A stretch of 64,000 nucleotides of DNA, taken from CADCTQ01 sp963844325. Its GTDB lineage: Bacteria; Bacteroidota; Bacteroidia; Cytophagales; 172606-1. How positions within the stretch are numbered: position 1 is the stretch's first letter; every line of letters starts with the position of its first letter. Made by a program: the position numbers and the translations under genes. Of the stretch, positions 53,765 through 61,928 are shown one piece after another. The DNA is taken from the NCBI GenBank assembly GCA_963844325.1, contig CAWJNV010000002.1, positions 6,014,001-6,078,000 on the forward strand, given 5' to 3'. The notes below the pieces were generated by a model. That model had not been told where the DNA came from and did not search any database. It was given only the letters and a program-made list of their open reading frames with translations.

Positions 53765-55867
53765 ATGGATAACTTTCTGAACGTTTTCGCGGAAGAAGCC
53801 GCCGACCTGATCGCCCAACTGGAAAAAGCCCTGCTGTCGCTGGAAGCCAACCCGGCCGACAAAGGCGTGGTGGAACAGGTGTTCCGCACGATGCACACGC
53901 TGAAAGGCAACAGCAACATGTTCGGCTTCGAAGCGCTGGGCCACCTGACCCACCACCTGGAAACCCTCTACGAAGCCGTGCGCGACGGCAGCAAGCCGCT
54001 CACGCCGCCCCTGCTGGAAGTCACGCTGGCCGCCGTGGACCACTTCAAGTGCCTGCTCGCCGACCCGGCGTTTGCGCAGGAAAGCACCCGGCAGGGCCAC
54101 ACGCGCATCACCTGGCAGGTAGAGGCCCTGCTCAACGCCGAAGACGCCGGCCGGCCCGTGCCGCCGGCGCCGCCGGTTGTGGTGCCGGCCACGCCGCACA
54201 CGTTCCTGATCACGTTCCGCCCCGGCCCCGGCGCGTTTGCCGCCGGCGCCAACCCGTTGTTCCTGCTCGACGAACTCGCGCACCTGGGCCGCTGCCACGC
54301 CATCCCGCGCACGCACGAAGTACCCGCCCTGGCCGACCTCGACCCGGCGCGGGCGTACCTGTACTGGGAAATCCTGCTGGCAACGGCCGCCGGGGAAACG
54401 GCCGTCCGCGATGCGTTCATGTTCGTGCCCGAAGGCACCCACTGGACCGTCCGCACCGTGGCCCCGTCGGACCTGTTCGACGCCCCCGGACTGGCCGCCT
54501 GGCTGGCCGAACGAGCCCGGTCCGAAAAAGAAATCCAACCGGCCGAGCTGCAAGCCTTCCGCCCAGCCCAGCCGGTCGTACAACCCGAAGCGCCGGTTGA
54601 AAAAACGGCGGCCCACAGCGCTTCCGCCGAAAAAGCACCGGCCGAAAAAACGGCGCCGGAAAGGCCCGTCAGGAAAGAAATTACCGCCCACCACGGCGAT
54701 GCCGGCACCACCAGCATCCGGGTGGCTTCCGACAAGCTCGACGGCCTGATGAACCTGGTGAGCGAACTGGTGACGACCCAGGCCCGGCTCAGCCTGTACG
54801 CCGAACAGAACGCCCTGCCCGAACTGCTCGCCATTGCCGAAAACGTGGAGAAGATTTCGCGGCAGCTCCGCGACAACACGTTCAGCATCTGCCTGATCCC
54901 CCTTGAAACGATGGTGGTCCGCTTTCAGCGCCTGGTGCGCGACCTCTCCCACGAACTGGGCAAGGAAGTGGCCTTCGTGACCGAAGGCACCGATACCGAA
55001 CTCGACAAGACCATCATCGAAAACCTGGCCGACCCGCTGCTGCACATCCTGCGCAACAGCATCGACCACGGCATCGAAAACGCTGACTTGCGCCGCCAGA
55101 AGGGCAAACCCGCGCAGGGCACCATCCTGCTCAAAGCGTTCTACTCCGGCGCCCACGTCCACATCCAGGTGAAAGACGACGGGGCCGGCATCAACCCCCG
55201 GCGGGTGCGCGAAAAAGCCCTGGGCAGCGGCCTCATCCACCCCGACGCCGTGCTGAGCGACAAAGAAATCTTCGACCTGATCTTCCTGCCCGGCTTTTCC
55301 ACGGCGGCGGCCGTGACCGACGTGTCGGGCCGGGGCGTGGGCATGGACGTGGTGCGGCGCAAAATCGCCGACCTGCGCGGCGAGGTGGAGGTACAATCGG
55401 CGGTGGACGCCGGCACGACCCTCACCATCAAACTGCCCCTGACGCTTTCCATCCTCGACGGCCTGCTGGTGGGCATCGGCGACACCCATTTCGTGATCCC
55501 GCTGTCGGTGGTGGGCAAGTGCTACGAGATCGACCACGCCCGGCTGGTGAGCACCTACAACAACGTGGTCCACCTCGACGGCGAGGCCATCCCCTACTTC
55601 TACCTGCGCGAAGAACTCGAAATCACCGGGGAGGCGCCGGCCATCGAGAAGGTGGTCATCATCCGGTACGAAGACAAGAAAGTGGGCCTGACCGTAGACG
55701 AGATCGTGGGTGAATACCAGGCCGTGCTCAAGCCGCTGGGCAAGCTCTACCGCAACCAGGAAATGGTTTCGGGCGCCTCCATCCTCGGCGACGGCACCAT
55801 TGCCCTCGTGCTCGACACCAACAAGATCATCAAGCTCTGCGCCGCCCGCGAACCGGCCTACAGATAG
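53765..55867 (+). CDS. cheA: Chemotaxis histidine kinase CheA
   Basis: 700 aa. P1 (HPt) at residues 1-110 carries His44 in RTMHTLKGNSNMF. A region at about 140-235 (TFLITFRPGPGAFAAG) looks like a CheY-binding P2-like domain. An Ala/Glu/Lys linker follows, then P3 dimerisation from about 316 (SIRVASDKLDGLMNLVSELV), P4 ATPase with an N-box (ILRNSIDHGIENADLRRQK), G1 KDDGAGI and GRGVGMDVVRRKI, and a CheW-like P5 (about 560-695). It lies 18 bases after the STAS gene, and a family B palindrome separates it from cheW. Confidence 0.95.
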   Translation: MDNFLNVFAEEAADLIAQLEKALLSLEANPADKGVVEQVFRTMHTLKGNSNMFGFEALGHLTHHLETLYEAVRDGSKPLTPPLLEVTLAAVDHFKCLLADPAFAQESTRQGHTRITWQVEALLNAEDAGRPVPPAPPVVVPATPHTFLITFRPGPGAFAAGANPLFLLDELAHLGRCHAIPRTHEVPALADLDPARAYLYWEILLATAAGETAVRDAFMFVPEGTHWTVRTVAPSDLFDAPGLAAWLAERARSEKEIQPAELQAFRPAQPVVQPEAPVEKTAAHSASAEKAPAEKTAPERPVRKEITAHHGDAGTTSIRVASDKLDGLMNLVSELVTTQARLSLYAEQNALPELLAIAENVEKISRQLRDNTFSICLIPLETMVVRFQRLVRDLSHELGKEVAFVTEGTDTELDKTIIENLADPLLHILRNSIDHGIENADLRRQKGKPAQGTILLKAFYSGAHVHIQVKDDGAGINPRRVREKALGSGLIHPDAVLSDKEIFDLIFLPGFSTAAAVTDVSGRGVGMDVVRRKIADLRGEVEVQSAVDAGTTLTIKLPLTLSILDGLLVGIGDTHFVIPLSVVGKCYEIDHARLVSTYNNVVHLDGEAIPYFYLREELEITGEAPAIEKVVIIRYEDKKVGLTVDEIVGEYQAVLKPLGKLYRNQEMVSGASILGDGTIALVLDTNKIIKLCAAREPAYR

Positions 55868-56011
55868 TCAGTGGTCATTTGTTGATTGGTCATTGGTCAA
55901 TAACCAGTGGTCAATCGAATGCGCTGACTTACGCACTCCCAGTGACCAATGACCAATGACTACTGGCTAATGACCATTGACCAATCAACAAGTCTTTAAC
56001 CCGATACATAC
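55868..56011. repeat. Family B palindrome inside the che operon
   Basis: Arms 55879-55899 (TTGTTGATTGGTCATTGGTC...) and 55971-55991 match as reverse complements in 20 of 21 positions, with further TGACCAATGACC phrases between. It fills the gap between cheA and cheW. Confidence 0.8.
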
Positions 56012-56503
56012 ATGACCGACCGTACCCAAAGTTACTTGTCCTTCCTGCTGGGGGATGAGTTTTTCGCGGTGAACGTGGAAAAGGTGCTCGAAATCCTCGA
56101 AGTGCCCAAGATCACCAAAGTACCCCGCACCCCCGCCTACATGCGGGGCGTGATCAACCTGCGCGGCAACGTGCTGCCCGTCATCGACACCTGCACCAAG
56201 TTTGGCATGCCCACCAACGCCGACACGGTGAATACCTGCATCATGGTGCTCAACATCCGCATGGAAAACGAAGACGTGGTGCTGGGCGCCGTGGTGGACG
56301 GCGTGCAGGAAGTGCTGGAAATCAGTGCGCAACAAGTGCAGCCCGCCCCCACCATCGGCAGCAAGTACAAGTCGGAGTTCATCGACGGCATGGTGAAGAT
56401 CAACGACCAGTTCATCATGCTGCTCAACATGGACCGGGCTTTTTCGGCCGAAGAACTCATCACCGTAAAGGCGTCCGGCGCCGAAGAAACCGTAACGCCA
56501 TGA
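56012..56503 (+). CDS. cheW: Chemotaxis adaptor CheW
   Basis: 163 aa. The CheW fold is clear: SYLSFLLGDEFFAVNVEKVL, EVPKITKVPRTPAYMRGVIN, LRGNVLPVIDTCTKFGM, and GAVVDGVQEVLEISAQQVQP. It couples receptors to CheA. The stop overlaps the next start (ATGA, 56500-56503), so the porin gene is translationally coupled to cheW. Confidence 0.95.
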   Translation: MTDRTQSYLSFLLGDEFFAVNVEKVLEILEVPKITKVPRTPAYMRGVINLRGNVLPVIDTCTKFGMPTNADTVNTCIMVLNIRMENEDVVLGAVVDGVQEVLEISAQQVQPAPTIGSKYKSEFIDGMVKINDQFIMLLNMDRAFSAEELITVKASGAEETVTP

Positions 56504-57663
56504 AAAAAACCATCCGGCTCGCCGCGGCCTGCCTCCTGCTGGGCGGCTACGCAGCCACGGCCCAGGTGACCCAGGGCGGCCTGACGCTCCGCACCACCCT
56601 TTCCGGGGAAGGCGTGCACGTCGTTTCGGGCGGGCAACGCCAGGGCGGTTCCTACCACGGCCGCATCCAGGTGGCGGCGCACTTCGACACCCGGAAGGCC
56701 GGTCTCTGGAAGGGCGGCGAATTTACCGTGCACGGCCTCAACGCCCACGGGGCGCAGCCCTCGGCCACGTTCGTCGGCGACCTCCAGCCCATTTCGCGGA
56801 TCGAAGCGGGCCCCCGCACCACGGTGTTCGAATTTTGGTACCGCCAGCGGCTGGGCCGGTTCTCGGCCCTGATCGGCCAGCACGACATGAACGCGGCCTT
56901 TGCCGTGAACCGCTACGGCAAAACGTTCCTCAACACGTCGTTCGGCATGTACCCCAGCGTGGCCCTCAACGTACCGCTGTCCATCTACCCGGTGGGCGCG
57001 GCTACCCTGCTGCTCAAGTGGCAGGCCACCGACGCCTTCTCGGTGCAGGCCGCTGTGTACGACGGCGCCCCGCTGGGCGCGGACCGCAACCCCCACAACC
57101 TGCGCCGCGAAATGCACCTGGGCCGGTCGGCTTTCGCCACCGTGGAACTGGGCTACGATTCCCGCAAAGACGGCGTGGTGCTGGGCTCCTACAAGCTGGG
57201 CGGCTTCTACCACAACGGGAAGTTCCCGGCCCTGACCGACCCGACGCAAACCCTCAGGGGCAACCGGGGCGTGTACCTCTCGGCTGACCACCGGGTGTGG
57301 TGCGAAAAGGCGGAGGGCGAAGAAGGGCTCGGGGCTTTCCTGCAAACGGGCGGCGCCCCGGGCAACCAGAACCTGGTCAACTTTTACCTGAGCAGCGGCC
57401 TCTCGTACCGCGGCCTGCTGCCCAAACGGAACGACGATGAACTGGGCTTCGGCCTGGTGCACTCCGCCCTCAACGACGCCTGGGTGGCCGCCGGGGAATC
57501 GGGCCGTTATCCGGCCCGGACGCTGATCGAACTCAACTACAAGGCGCAACTGGGGCCCTACTTGTCGGTGCAGCCCGACGTGCAATACATCATTCACCCC
57601 GGCGCCGTCCGTACCGCCCAAAACGCCTTTCTCGGCATGGTACGCTTTACGCTGAGCTACTAA
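56500..57663 (+). CDS. OprB-like carbohydrate porin embedded in the che operon
   Basis: 387 aa with a signal peptide (LAAACLLLGGYAATA). Barrel-type strands with the OprB-family features QVAAHFDTRKAGLWKGGEFT, QHDMNAAFAVNRYGKTFLN, SFGMYPSVALNVPLSIYP, GAYLSAD-type turns, and a final LGMVRFTLSY with the aromatic C-terminus required for outer-membrane assembly. It overlaps cheW by 4 bases and is 125 bases before the MCP gene. A porin inside a chemosensory operon is unusual and suggests that the signal may be a carbohydrate or that the system controls uptake. The solute is unknown. Confidence 0.85.
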   Translation: MKKTIRLAAACLLLGGYAATAQVTQGGLTLRTTLSGEGVHVVSGGQRQGGSYHGRIQVAAHFDTRKAGLWKGGEFTVHGLNAHGAQPSATFVGDLQPISRIEAGPRTTVFEFWYRQRLGRFSALIGQHDMNAAFAVNRYGKTFLNTSFGMYPSVALNVPLSIYPVGAATLLLKWQATDAFSVQAAVYDGAPLGADRNPHNLRREMHLGRSAFATVELGYDSRKDGVVLGSYKLGGFYHNGKFPALTDPTQTLRGNRGVYLSADHRVWCEKAEGEEGLGAFLQTGGAPGNQNLVNFYLSSGLSYRGLLPKRNDDELGFGLVHSALNDAWVAAGESGRYPARTLIELNYKAQLGPYLSVQPDVQYIIHPGAVRTAQNAFLGMVRFTLSY

Positions 57664-57788
57664 AACAATTTTGGATTATGAATTTTAAATTTTGAATGAA
57701 TGCACCAACGCGTTGTTCATGAGCGGTTTAACAATCCAAAATCCATAATTCAAAATCCAAAATTTAAAATCTCTCTCTTCCTCTTCTT
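57664..57788. repeat. AATTTTAAATTTTGAAT palindromic element (family G)
   Basis: AT-rich imperfect inverted arms: left 57667-57697 (TTTTGGATTATGAATTTTAAA) and right 57734-57770 (AATCCATAATTCAAAATCC). They enclose a GC-rich spacer. It fills the gap between the porin and MCP genes. Confidence 0.75.
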
Positions 57789-59471
57789 ATGAAATTCAGA
57801 ACGCAACTCATGCTTGGCAACGGCATCGTACTGGCCCTGATGGTCCTCATTGCCGTGGTGCTCTACAACGGGGTCAACTCCCTGATCGAAACCTCCAAGT
57901 GGGTGAACCACACCCACGAAGTGATTGAACGGGGCAACACCCTGATGAAACTGATGGTGGACATGGAAACCGGCGAACGGGGCTTCCTGCTGGTAGGCAA
58001 GGAAGAATACCTCGATCCCTACCACAACGGCAAAAAGTCCTTCAACGAAGTGATGGCCGACGTAAAAACGCTGGTCAGCGACAACCCCGCCCAGGTGCGG
58101 CGGCTGGAAAAGATCCACGACATGGCCAACGAATGGCACGAAAAGGCGGCTACGCCCGAAATTGAACTGCGCCGCAAGGTAGCCGCCCAGGCCGGCCAGG
58201 CGAACGACAGCGCCCTGGGCATGAACGAGGTCATCGCCCTCATCGAAAAAGACACCGGCAAGCGGTTCATGGACCAGATCCGCGCCGACATCGACGAGTT
58301 CGTCAACATCGAGAAAACCCTCATGAACGGCCGGTCGAAGGACAACGACAGCACCGCCGGCATGGCCCTCAACACGGCCGTTTTCGGCACCCTCATTGCC
58401 CTGGTGCTCGGCATCGCCGCCGTGATCATGCTGACCCGCAACCTGATGAACCAGCTGGGCGGCGAACCCAACGTGGTGACCGAAATGGCCAGGCGCATCG
58501 CCAACGGCGACCTGACCATCTCGTTTGACGGCAACACCGCCAGGGTCGGCCTCTACGGCGCCATGCAGGACATGGTGCAAAATCTCCAGAACATCGTGAG
58601 CAACATCCGGGAAGGTTCCGAAAACATTGCTTCCGCCAGCGAACAAATGACCGTATCGGCGGGGCAGGTATCCGAAGGAGCTTCTCAGCAGGCGGCTTCG
58701 GCCGAAGAGGTATCGGCGTCGATGGAACAGATGGCTTCCAACATCCAGCAGAACACCGACAACGCCCAGCAGACCGAGAAGATTGCCCTGCAAGCCGCCG
58801 AAGACATCAAGGAGGGCAGCCTGGCGGTGAACCAGACGGTGGAATCCATGAAAAAGATTGCCGACAAGATTTCCATCATCGGCGAGATTGCCCGGCAGAC
58901 CAACCTGCTGGCCCTCAACGCGGCCGTGGAAGCGGCCCGGGCCGGTGAACACGGCAAGGGCTTTGCCGTGGTGGCCGCCGAAGTACGCAAGCTGGCCGAA
59001 CGCAGCCAGGTGGCCGCCGCCGAAATCAACGAGTTGTCGCACAGCAGCGTCGCCATTGCCGAACGGTCGGGCAAGCTGCTCGAACAGATCGTGCCCAACA
59101 TCCAGAAAACTTCCAAGCTGGTGCAGGAAATCAGCGCCTCCAGCACCGAGCAGGCCTCCGGAGCCGACCAGGTGAACGGCGCCATCCAGCAACTCAGCCG
59201 CGTGATCCAGCAGAACGCTTCCACGTCGGAAGAAATGGCGACGAGTTCGGAAGAACTGGCCAACCAGGCCGAACAACTGAAGGAAACCATTGCCTTCTTC
59301 CGGATCGAAGGGCACCAGAACCGGCAGCGCAAAAACCGTTCGGCGGGCAAGGCCAGCAAGAAAACCCAGCCGGCCACTGGTACCCGCACGGTAGGGCCCA
59401 AGCCGACCCGTACCGGCGTGGCGCTGCAACTGGGCAACGACGACCTGGACGAAGCGTACGAGAAGTATTAA
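57789..59471 (+). CDS. Methyl-accepting chemotaxis protein with CHASE3-type sensor
   Basis: 560 aa. TM1 at about 8-28 (LGNGIVLALMVLIAVVLY), a periplasmic CHASE3-like helical sensor (about 30-185, with MVDMETGERGFLLVGKEEYL), TM2 at about 195-217, a HAMP domain (LMNQLGGEPNVVTEMARRIA), and a long MCP signalling hairpin with the tip EIARQTNLLALNAAVEAARA and AVVAAEVRKLAERSQVAA. No C-terminal CheR-docking pentapeptide is present; the tail is basic (RQRKNRSAGKASKK). The adjacent CheR and CheB genes fit adaptation. The ligand is unknown. Confidence 0.93.
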   Translation: MKFRTQLMLGNGIVLALMVLIAVVLYNGVNSLIETSKWVNHTHEVIERGNTLMKLMVDMETGERGFLLVGKEEYLDPYHNGKKSFNEVMADVKTLVSDNPAQVRRLEKIHDMANEWHEKAATPEIELRRKVAAQAGQANDSALGMNEVIALIEKDTGKRFMDQIRADIDEFVNIEKTLMNGRSKDNDSTAGMALNTAVFGTLIALVLGIAAVIMLTRNLMNQLGGEPNVVTEMARRIANGDLTISFDGNTARVGLYGAMQDMVQNLQNIVSNIREGSENIASASEQMTVSAGQVSEGASQQAASAEEVSASMEQMASNIQQNTDNAQQTEKIALQAAEDIKEGSLAVNQTVESMKKIADKISIIGEIARQTNLLALNAAVEAARAGEHGKGFAVVAAEVRKLAERSQVAAAEINELSHSSVAIAERSGKLLEQIVPNIQKTSKLVQEISASSTEQASGADQVNGAIQQLSRVIQQNASTSEEMATSSEELANQAEQLKETIAFFRIEGHQNRQRKNRSAGKASKKTQPATGTRTVGPKPTRTGVALQLGNDDLDEAYEKY

Positions 59472-59760
59472 TGATAGAAAAAGGGTAACCACGGAGACCC
59501 GGAGGGCACGGAGGTAGGGGTAGGGTTTAAGCCCTATCCTACGGAAAGGCTGCGCGTAATTTGATCAGAGCGAAATCGGCGTACGCACACGCAATATCCA
59601 TAGGATAGGGTTTAAACCCTATCCTATCCTCCCGTCTTCCTTTTTCTCCGTGAAACGCGGTGCCCTCCGTGTCTCCGTGGTTAATCTTTTCCCTATCACA
59701 CTTTTGACCATTAGTACAACCCATGCCAACTGAACAGCCGCTTCACCAACGTTTCACCGA
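59472..59760. repeat. Nested palindromes E (outer) and I (inner) in the che operon
   Basis: Outer arms AACCACGGAGACCCGGAGGG (59487 on) and its inverse (to 59682, ending GTCTCCGTGGTT) match in 23 of 25 positions. Inside lie a shorter TAGGGTTTAAGCCCTA palindrome (59521) and a perfect 26-base palindrome at 59601-59626 (TAGGATAGGG then TTTAAACCCTATCCTA). The two families are nested between the MCP and cheR genes. Confidence 0.85.
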
Positions 59761-60609
59761 ATGACTTCTATTGACTACAAGCATACCGGCATGGCCGACG
59801 CCGATTTCAAAAGGCTGAGTGCATTCATTCTCCGGGAGACGGGCATTAAACTTTCGCTGGCCAAGAAGTCGATGCTGGAAGGCCGGTTGCAGCGGCGCCT
59901 CAAAATCCTCGAAATGAATTCGTTCCGGGCGTACTGTGACTTTCTCTTCAGCCCCGGTGGCCACCCCGAACGCGTGCCGATGATTGACCTGGTGACGACC
60001 AACAAAACGGACTTCTTCCGGGAGCCGGCGCACTTTGCCTTTCTCCAGTCGCGGGTACTGCCCGAACTGGCGCAGGGAGCCGGCAGCCGTCTCCTCAAGT
60101 GCTGGAGCGCCGGCTGTTCGAGCGGCGAAGAACCCTACACGCTGGCGATGGTGCTGAACGAATACGCCGAACAGTACCCCCTGCCCCCGTACTGGATCTT
60201 CGCCACCGACCTCTCCACGGAGGTGCTGGAGATGGCCGTCCGGGCGGTGTACCCCGAGGGACGGTCCGCCGACATCCCGCTGCCGCTGCGGCACAAGTAC
60301 CTGCTCAAGAGCAAAAACCGGTCGGACCAGACCGTGCGCATTGTCCCCGCCATCCGCCAGAAAGTGCAGTTCGGCCGGCTCAACTTCATGCAGGACCACT
60401 ACGACGTACCGGCCGACTTGAGCATCATCTTCTGCCGCAACGTGCTGATCTACTTCGACAAGCCCACGCAGGAAGCAGTCATCGGCAAACTGTGCCGGCA
60501 CTTGCAGCGCGGCGGCTACCTGTTCCTGGGTCACTCCGAATCGATCACCGACATGGACGTGCCGCTCGAACAGATCCGCCCCACGGTGTTCCGCAAGATT
60601 GATGGCTGA
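59761..60609 (+). CDS. cheR: Chemotaxis methyltransferase CheR
   Basis: 282 aa. N-terminal CheR helical domain (MADADFKRLSAFILRETGI) then a SAM-dependent methyltransferase with KCWSAGCSSGEEPYTLAM, IFATDLSTEVLEMAVRA, and the catalytic region IIFCRNVLIYFDKPTQE, followed by LGHSESIT. It methylates receptor Glu residues in adaptation. The stop codon lies at the start of the next repeat element. The MCP in this operon is the likely substrate. Confidence 0.95.
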   Translation: MTSIDYKHTGMADADFKRLSAFILRETGIKLSLAKKSMLEGRLQRRLKILEMNSFRAYCDFLFSPGGHPERVPMIDLVTTNKTDFFREPAHFAFLQSRVLPELAQGAGSRLLKCWSAGCSSGEEPYTLAMVLNEYAEQYPLPPYWIFATDLSTEVLEMAVRAVYPEGRSADIPLPLRHKYLLKSKNRSDQTVRIVPAIRQKVQFGRLNFMQDHYDVPADLSIIFCRNVLIYFDKPTQEAVIGKLCRHLQRGGYLFLGHSESITDMDVPLEQIRPTVFRKIDG

Positions 60610-60737
60610 ATGGTTGTATGGCTGAATGGTTGTATGGTTTCTTCCCAGAATCGATCCGTCAACTGTGCGACCATATAACAATCAGCCATTCAGCCATTTA
60701 ACCATACAGCCATTCAGCCTTCTAACTTTTCATCCTC
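60610..60737. repeat. GGCTGAATGGTTGTATGG palindromic element (family F)
   Basis: Left arm GGCTGAATGGTTGTATGGTT at 60621-60640 pairs with AACCATACAGCCATTCAGCC at 60700-60719 with one mismatch. Extra copies of the phrase precede and follow. The element begins within the cheR stop codon region (GATGGCTGA) and ends 18 bases before cheB. Confidence 0.82.
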
Positions 60738-61802
60738 ATGCAAAAAATAAAGGTTCTCATCGTAGATGATTCGGCCGTGATCCGGCAGGCGCTGGCAGCC
60801 ATCCTGGAGACGGACCCGGATGTGGAAGTGATCGGCACGGCCGGCGACCCGTACCTGGCCGCCCAGAAGATTGCCCAGGCGGTGCCGGACGTAATCACGC
60901 TGGACGTGGAAATGCCCCGCATGGATGGCCTGACCTTCCTGCGCAAAATCATGACCCAGCACCCCATTCCGGTGGTCGTCATTTCGAGCCTCACGGCCAA
61001 GGGCACTGAAACGGCCATCCGGGCCCTCCAATACGGGGCGGTGGAAGTGGTGGCCAAGCCGCAGTTTGCCACCAGCCGGGAGTTGCAGGAACTTTTCCGG
61101 GAAAGGCTGATCGGGGTGGTGCGGGCGGCGGGCCACGCCCGGCTCAAAAGGCGGACGGCGGCCCCCCCGGCGGTAGCCCCCAAACACTCGGCGGATGCCG
61201 TGATGCAGCCGGCCACGGGCAGCAGCATGATCCAGACGACGGAGAAAGTGATTGCCGTGGGCGCCTCCACGGGCGGCACCGAAGCGTTGCGTACGTTCCT
61301 GGAAGCCCTGCCGCTCGATGCGCCCGGCATCCTGATCGTGCAGCACATGCCCGAGCACTTCACCCGTTCGTTCGCCAACCGGCTCAACGAGTTGTGCCGG
61401 GTCACGGTCAAGGAGGCCGAAAACGGCGATTCGGTGATTCGGGGCCGGGCCCTGATTGCACCGGGCAACCAGCACCTGCTGCTCAAGCGGAGCGGGGCCC
61501 GCTACTACGTGGAACTCAACGACGGTCCGCCCGTAAACCGCCACCGCCCCTCGGTGGACGTGCTTTTCCGGTCTACGGCCCGCTTTGCCGGCAAAAATGC
61601 CATCGGCATCCTGATGACGGGCATGGGCAACGACGGCGCGCAGGGAATGCTCGAAATGAAGACCGCCGGCGCCCACACCATTGCCCAGGACGAAAAGTCG
61701 TGCGTGGTGTTCGGCATGCCCAAAGAAGCCATCAAACTGGGCGCCGCCGACAAAATCCTCCCCCTCGACCAGATCGCCGGGCACATGCTGCGGGGAGTGT
61801 AG
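60738..61802 (+). CDS. cheB: Chemotaxis methylesterase CheB
   Basis: 354 aa. Receiver domain 1-115 with Asp56 in TLDVEMPRMDG, a linker, and a CheB methylesterase domain with the triad Ser177 (VGASTGGTEAL), His203 (VQHMPEHFT) and Asp299 (TGMGNDGAQG). Its activity should be stimulated by phosphotransfer from CheA. It closes the operon; a bidirectional terminator follows at 61852. No CheY, CheD or CheC gene is found in the cluster. Confidence 0.96.
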   Translation: MQKIKVLIVDDSAVIRQALAAILETDPDVEVIGTAGDPYLAAQKIAQAVPDVITLDVEMPRMDGLTFLRKIMTQHPIPVVVISSLTAKGTETAIRALQYGAVEVVAKPQFATSRELQELFRERLIGVVRAAGHARLKRRTAAPPAVAPKHSADAVMQPATGSSMIQTTEKVIAVGASTGGTEALRTFLEALPLDAPGILIVQHMPEHFTRSFANRLNELCRVTVKEAENGDSVIRGRALIAPGNQHLLLKRSGARYYVELNDGPPVNRHRPSVDVLFRSTARFAGKNAIGILMTGMGNDGAQGMLEMKTAGAHTIAQDEKSCVVFGMPKEAIKLGAADKILPLDQIAGHMLRGV

Positions 61803-61851
61803 GGAGTTTGGGAGGTAAAGAGTTGATGTCAAATGTGGCGGCTGCATAAAA

Positions 61852-61885
61852 AAACCGGCACGGAAATTAGCTTCCGCGCCGGTTT
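61852..61885. terminator. Bidirectional hairpin terminator
   Basis: AAACCGGCACGGAA (61852-61865) pairs with TTCCGCGCCGGTTT (61872-61885) with one A-C mismatch and a 6-base loop. On the minus strand it is followed by a T-run (the A-run at 61847-61854). It separates cheB from the convergent GH1-RmlD-like gene. Confidence 0.85.
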
Positions 61886-61928
61886 GGTATTTCAGAACCA
61901 TTTGATCCCGCCCAACTCCCTAACTCCC

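Noticed and set aside
53765..61802. Flagellar motility locus
   Set aside because: Only chemosensory genes are present, with no fli, flg or mot genes. Gliding or a non-motility output is more likely.
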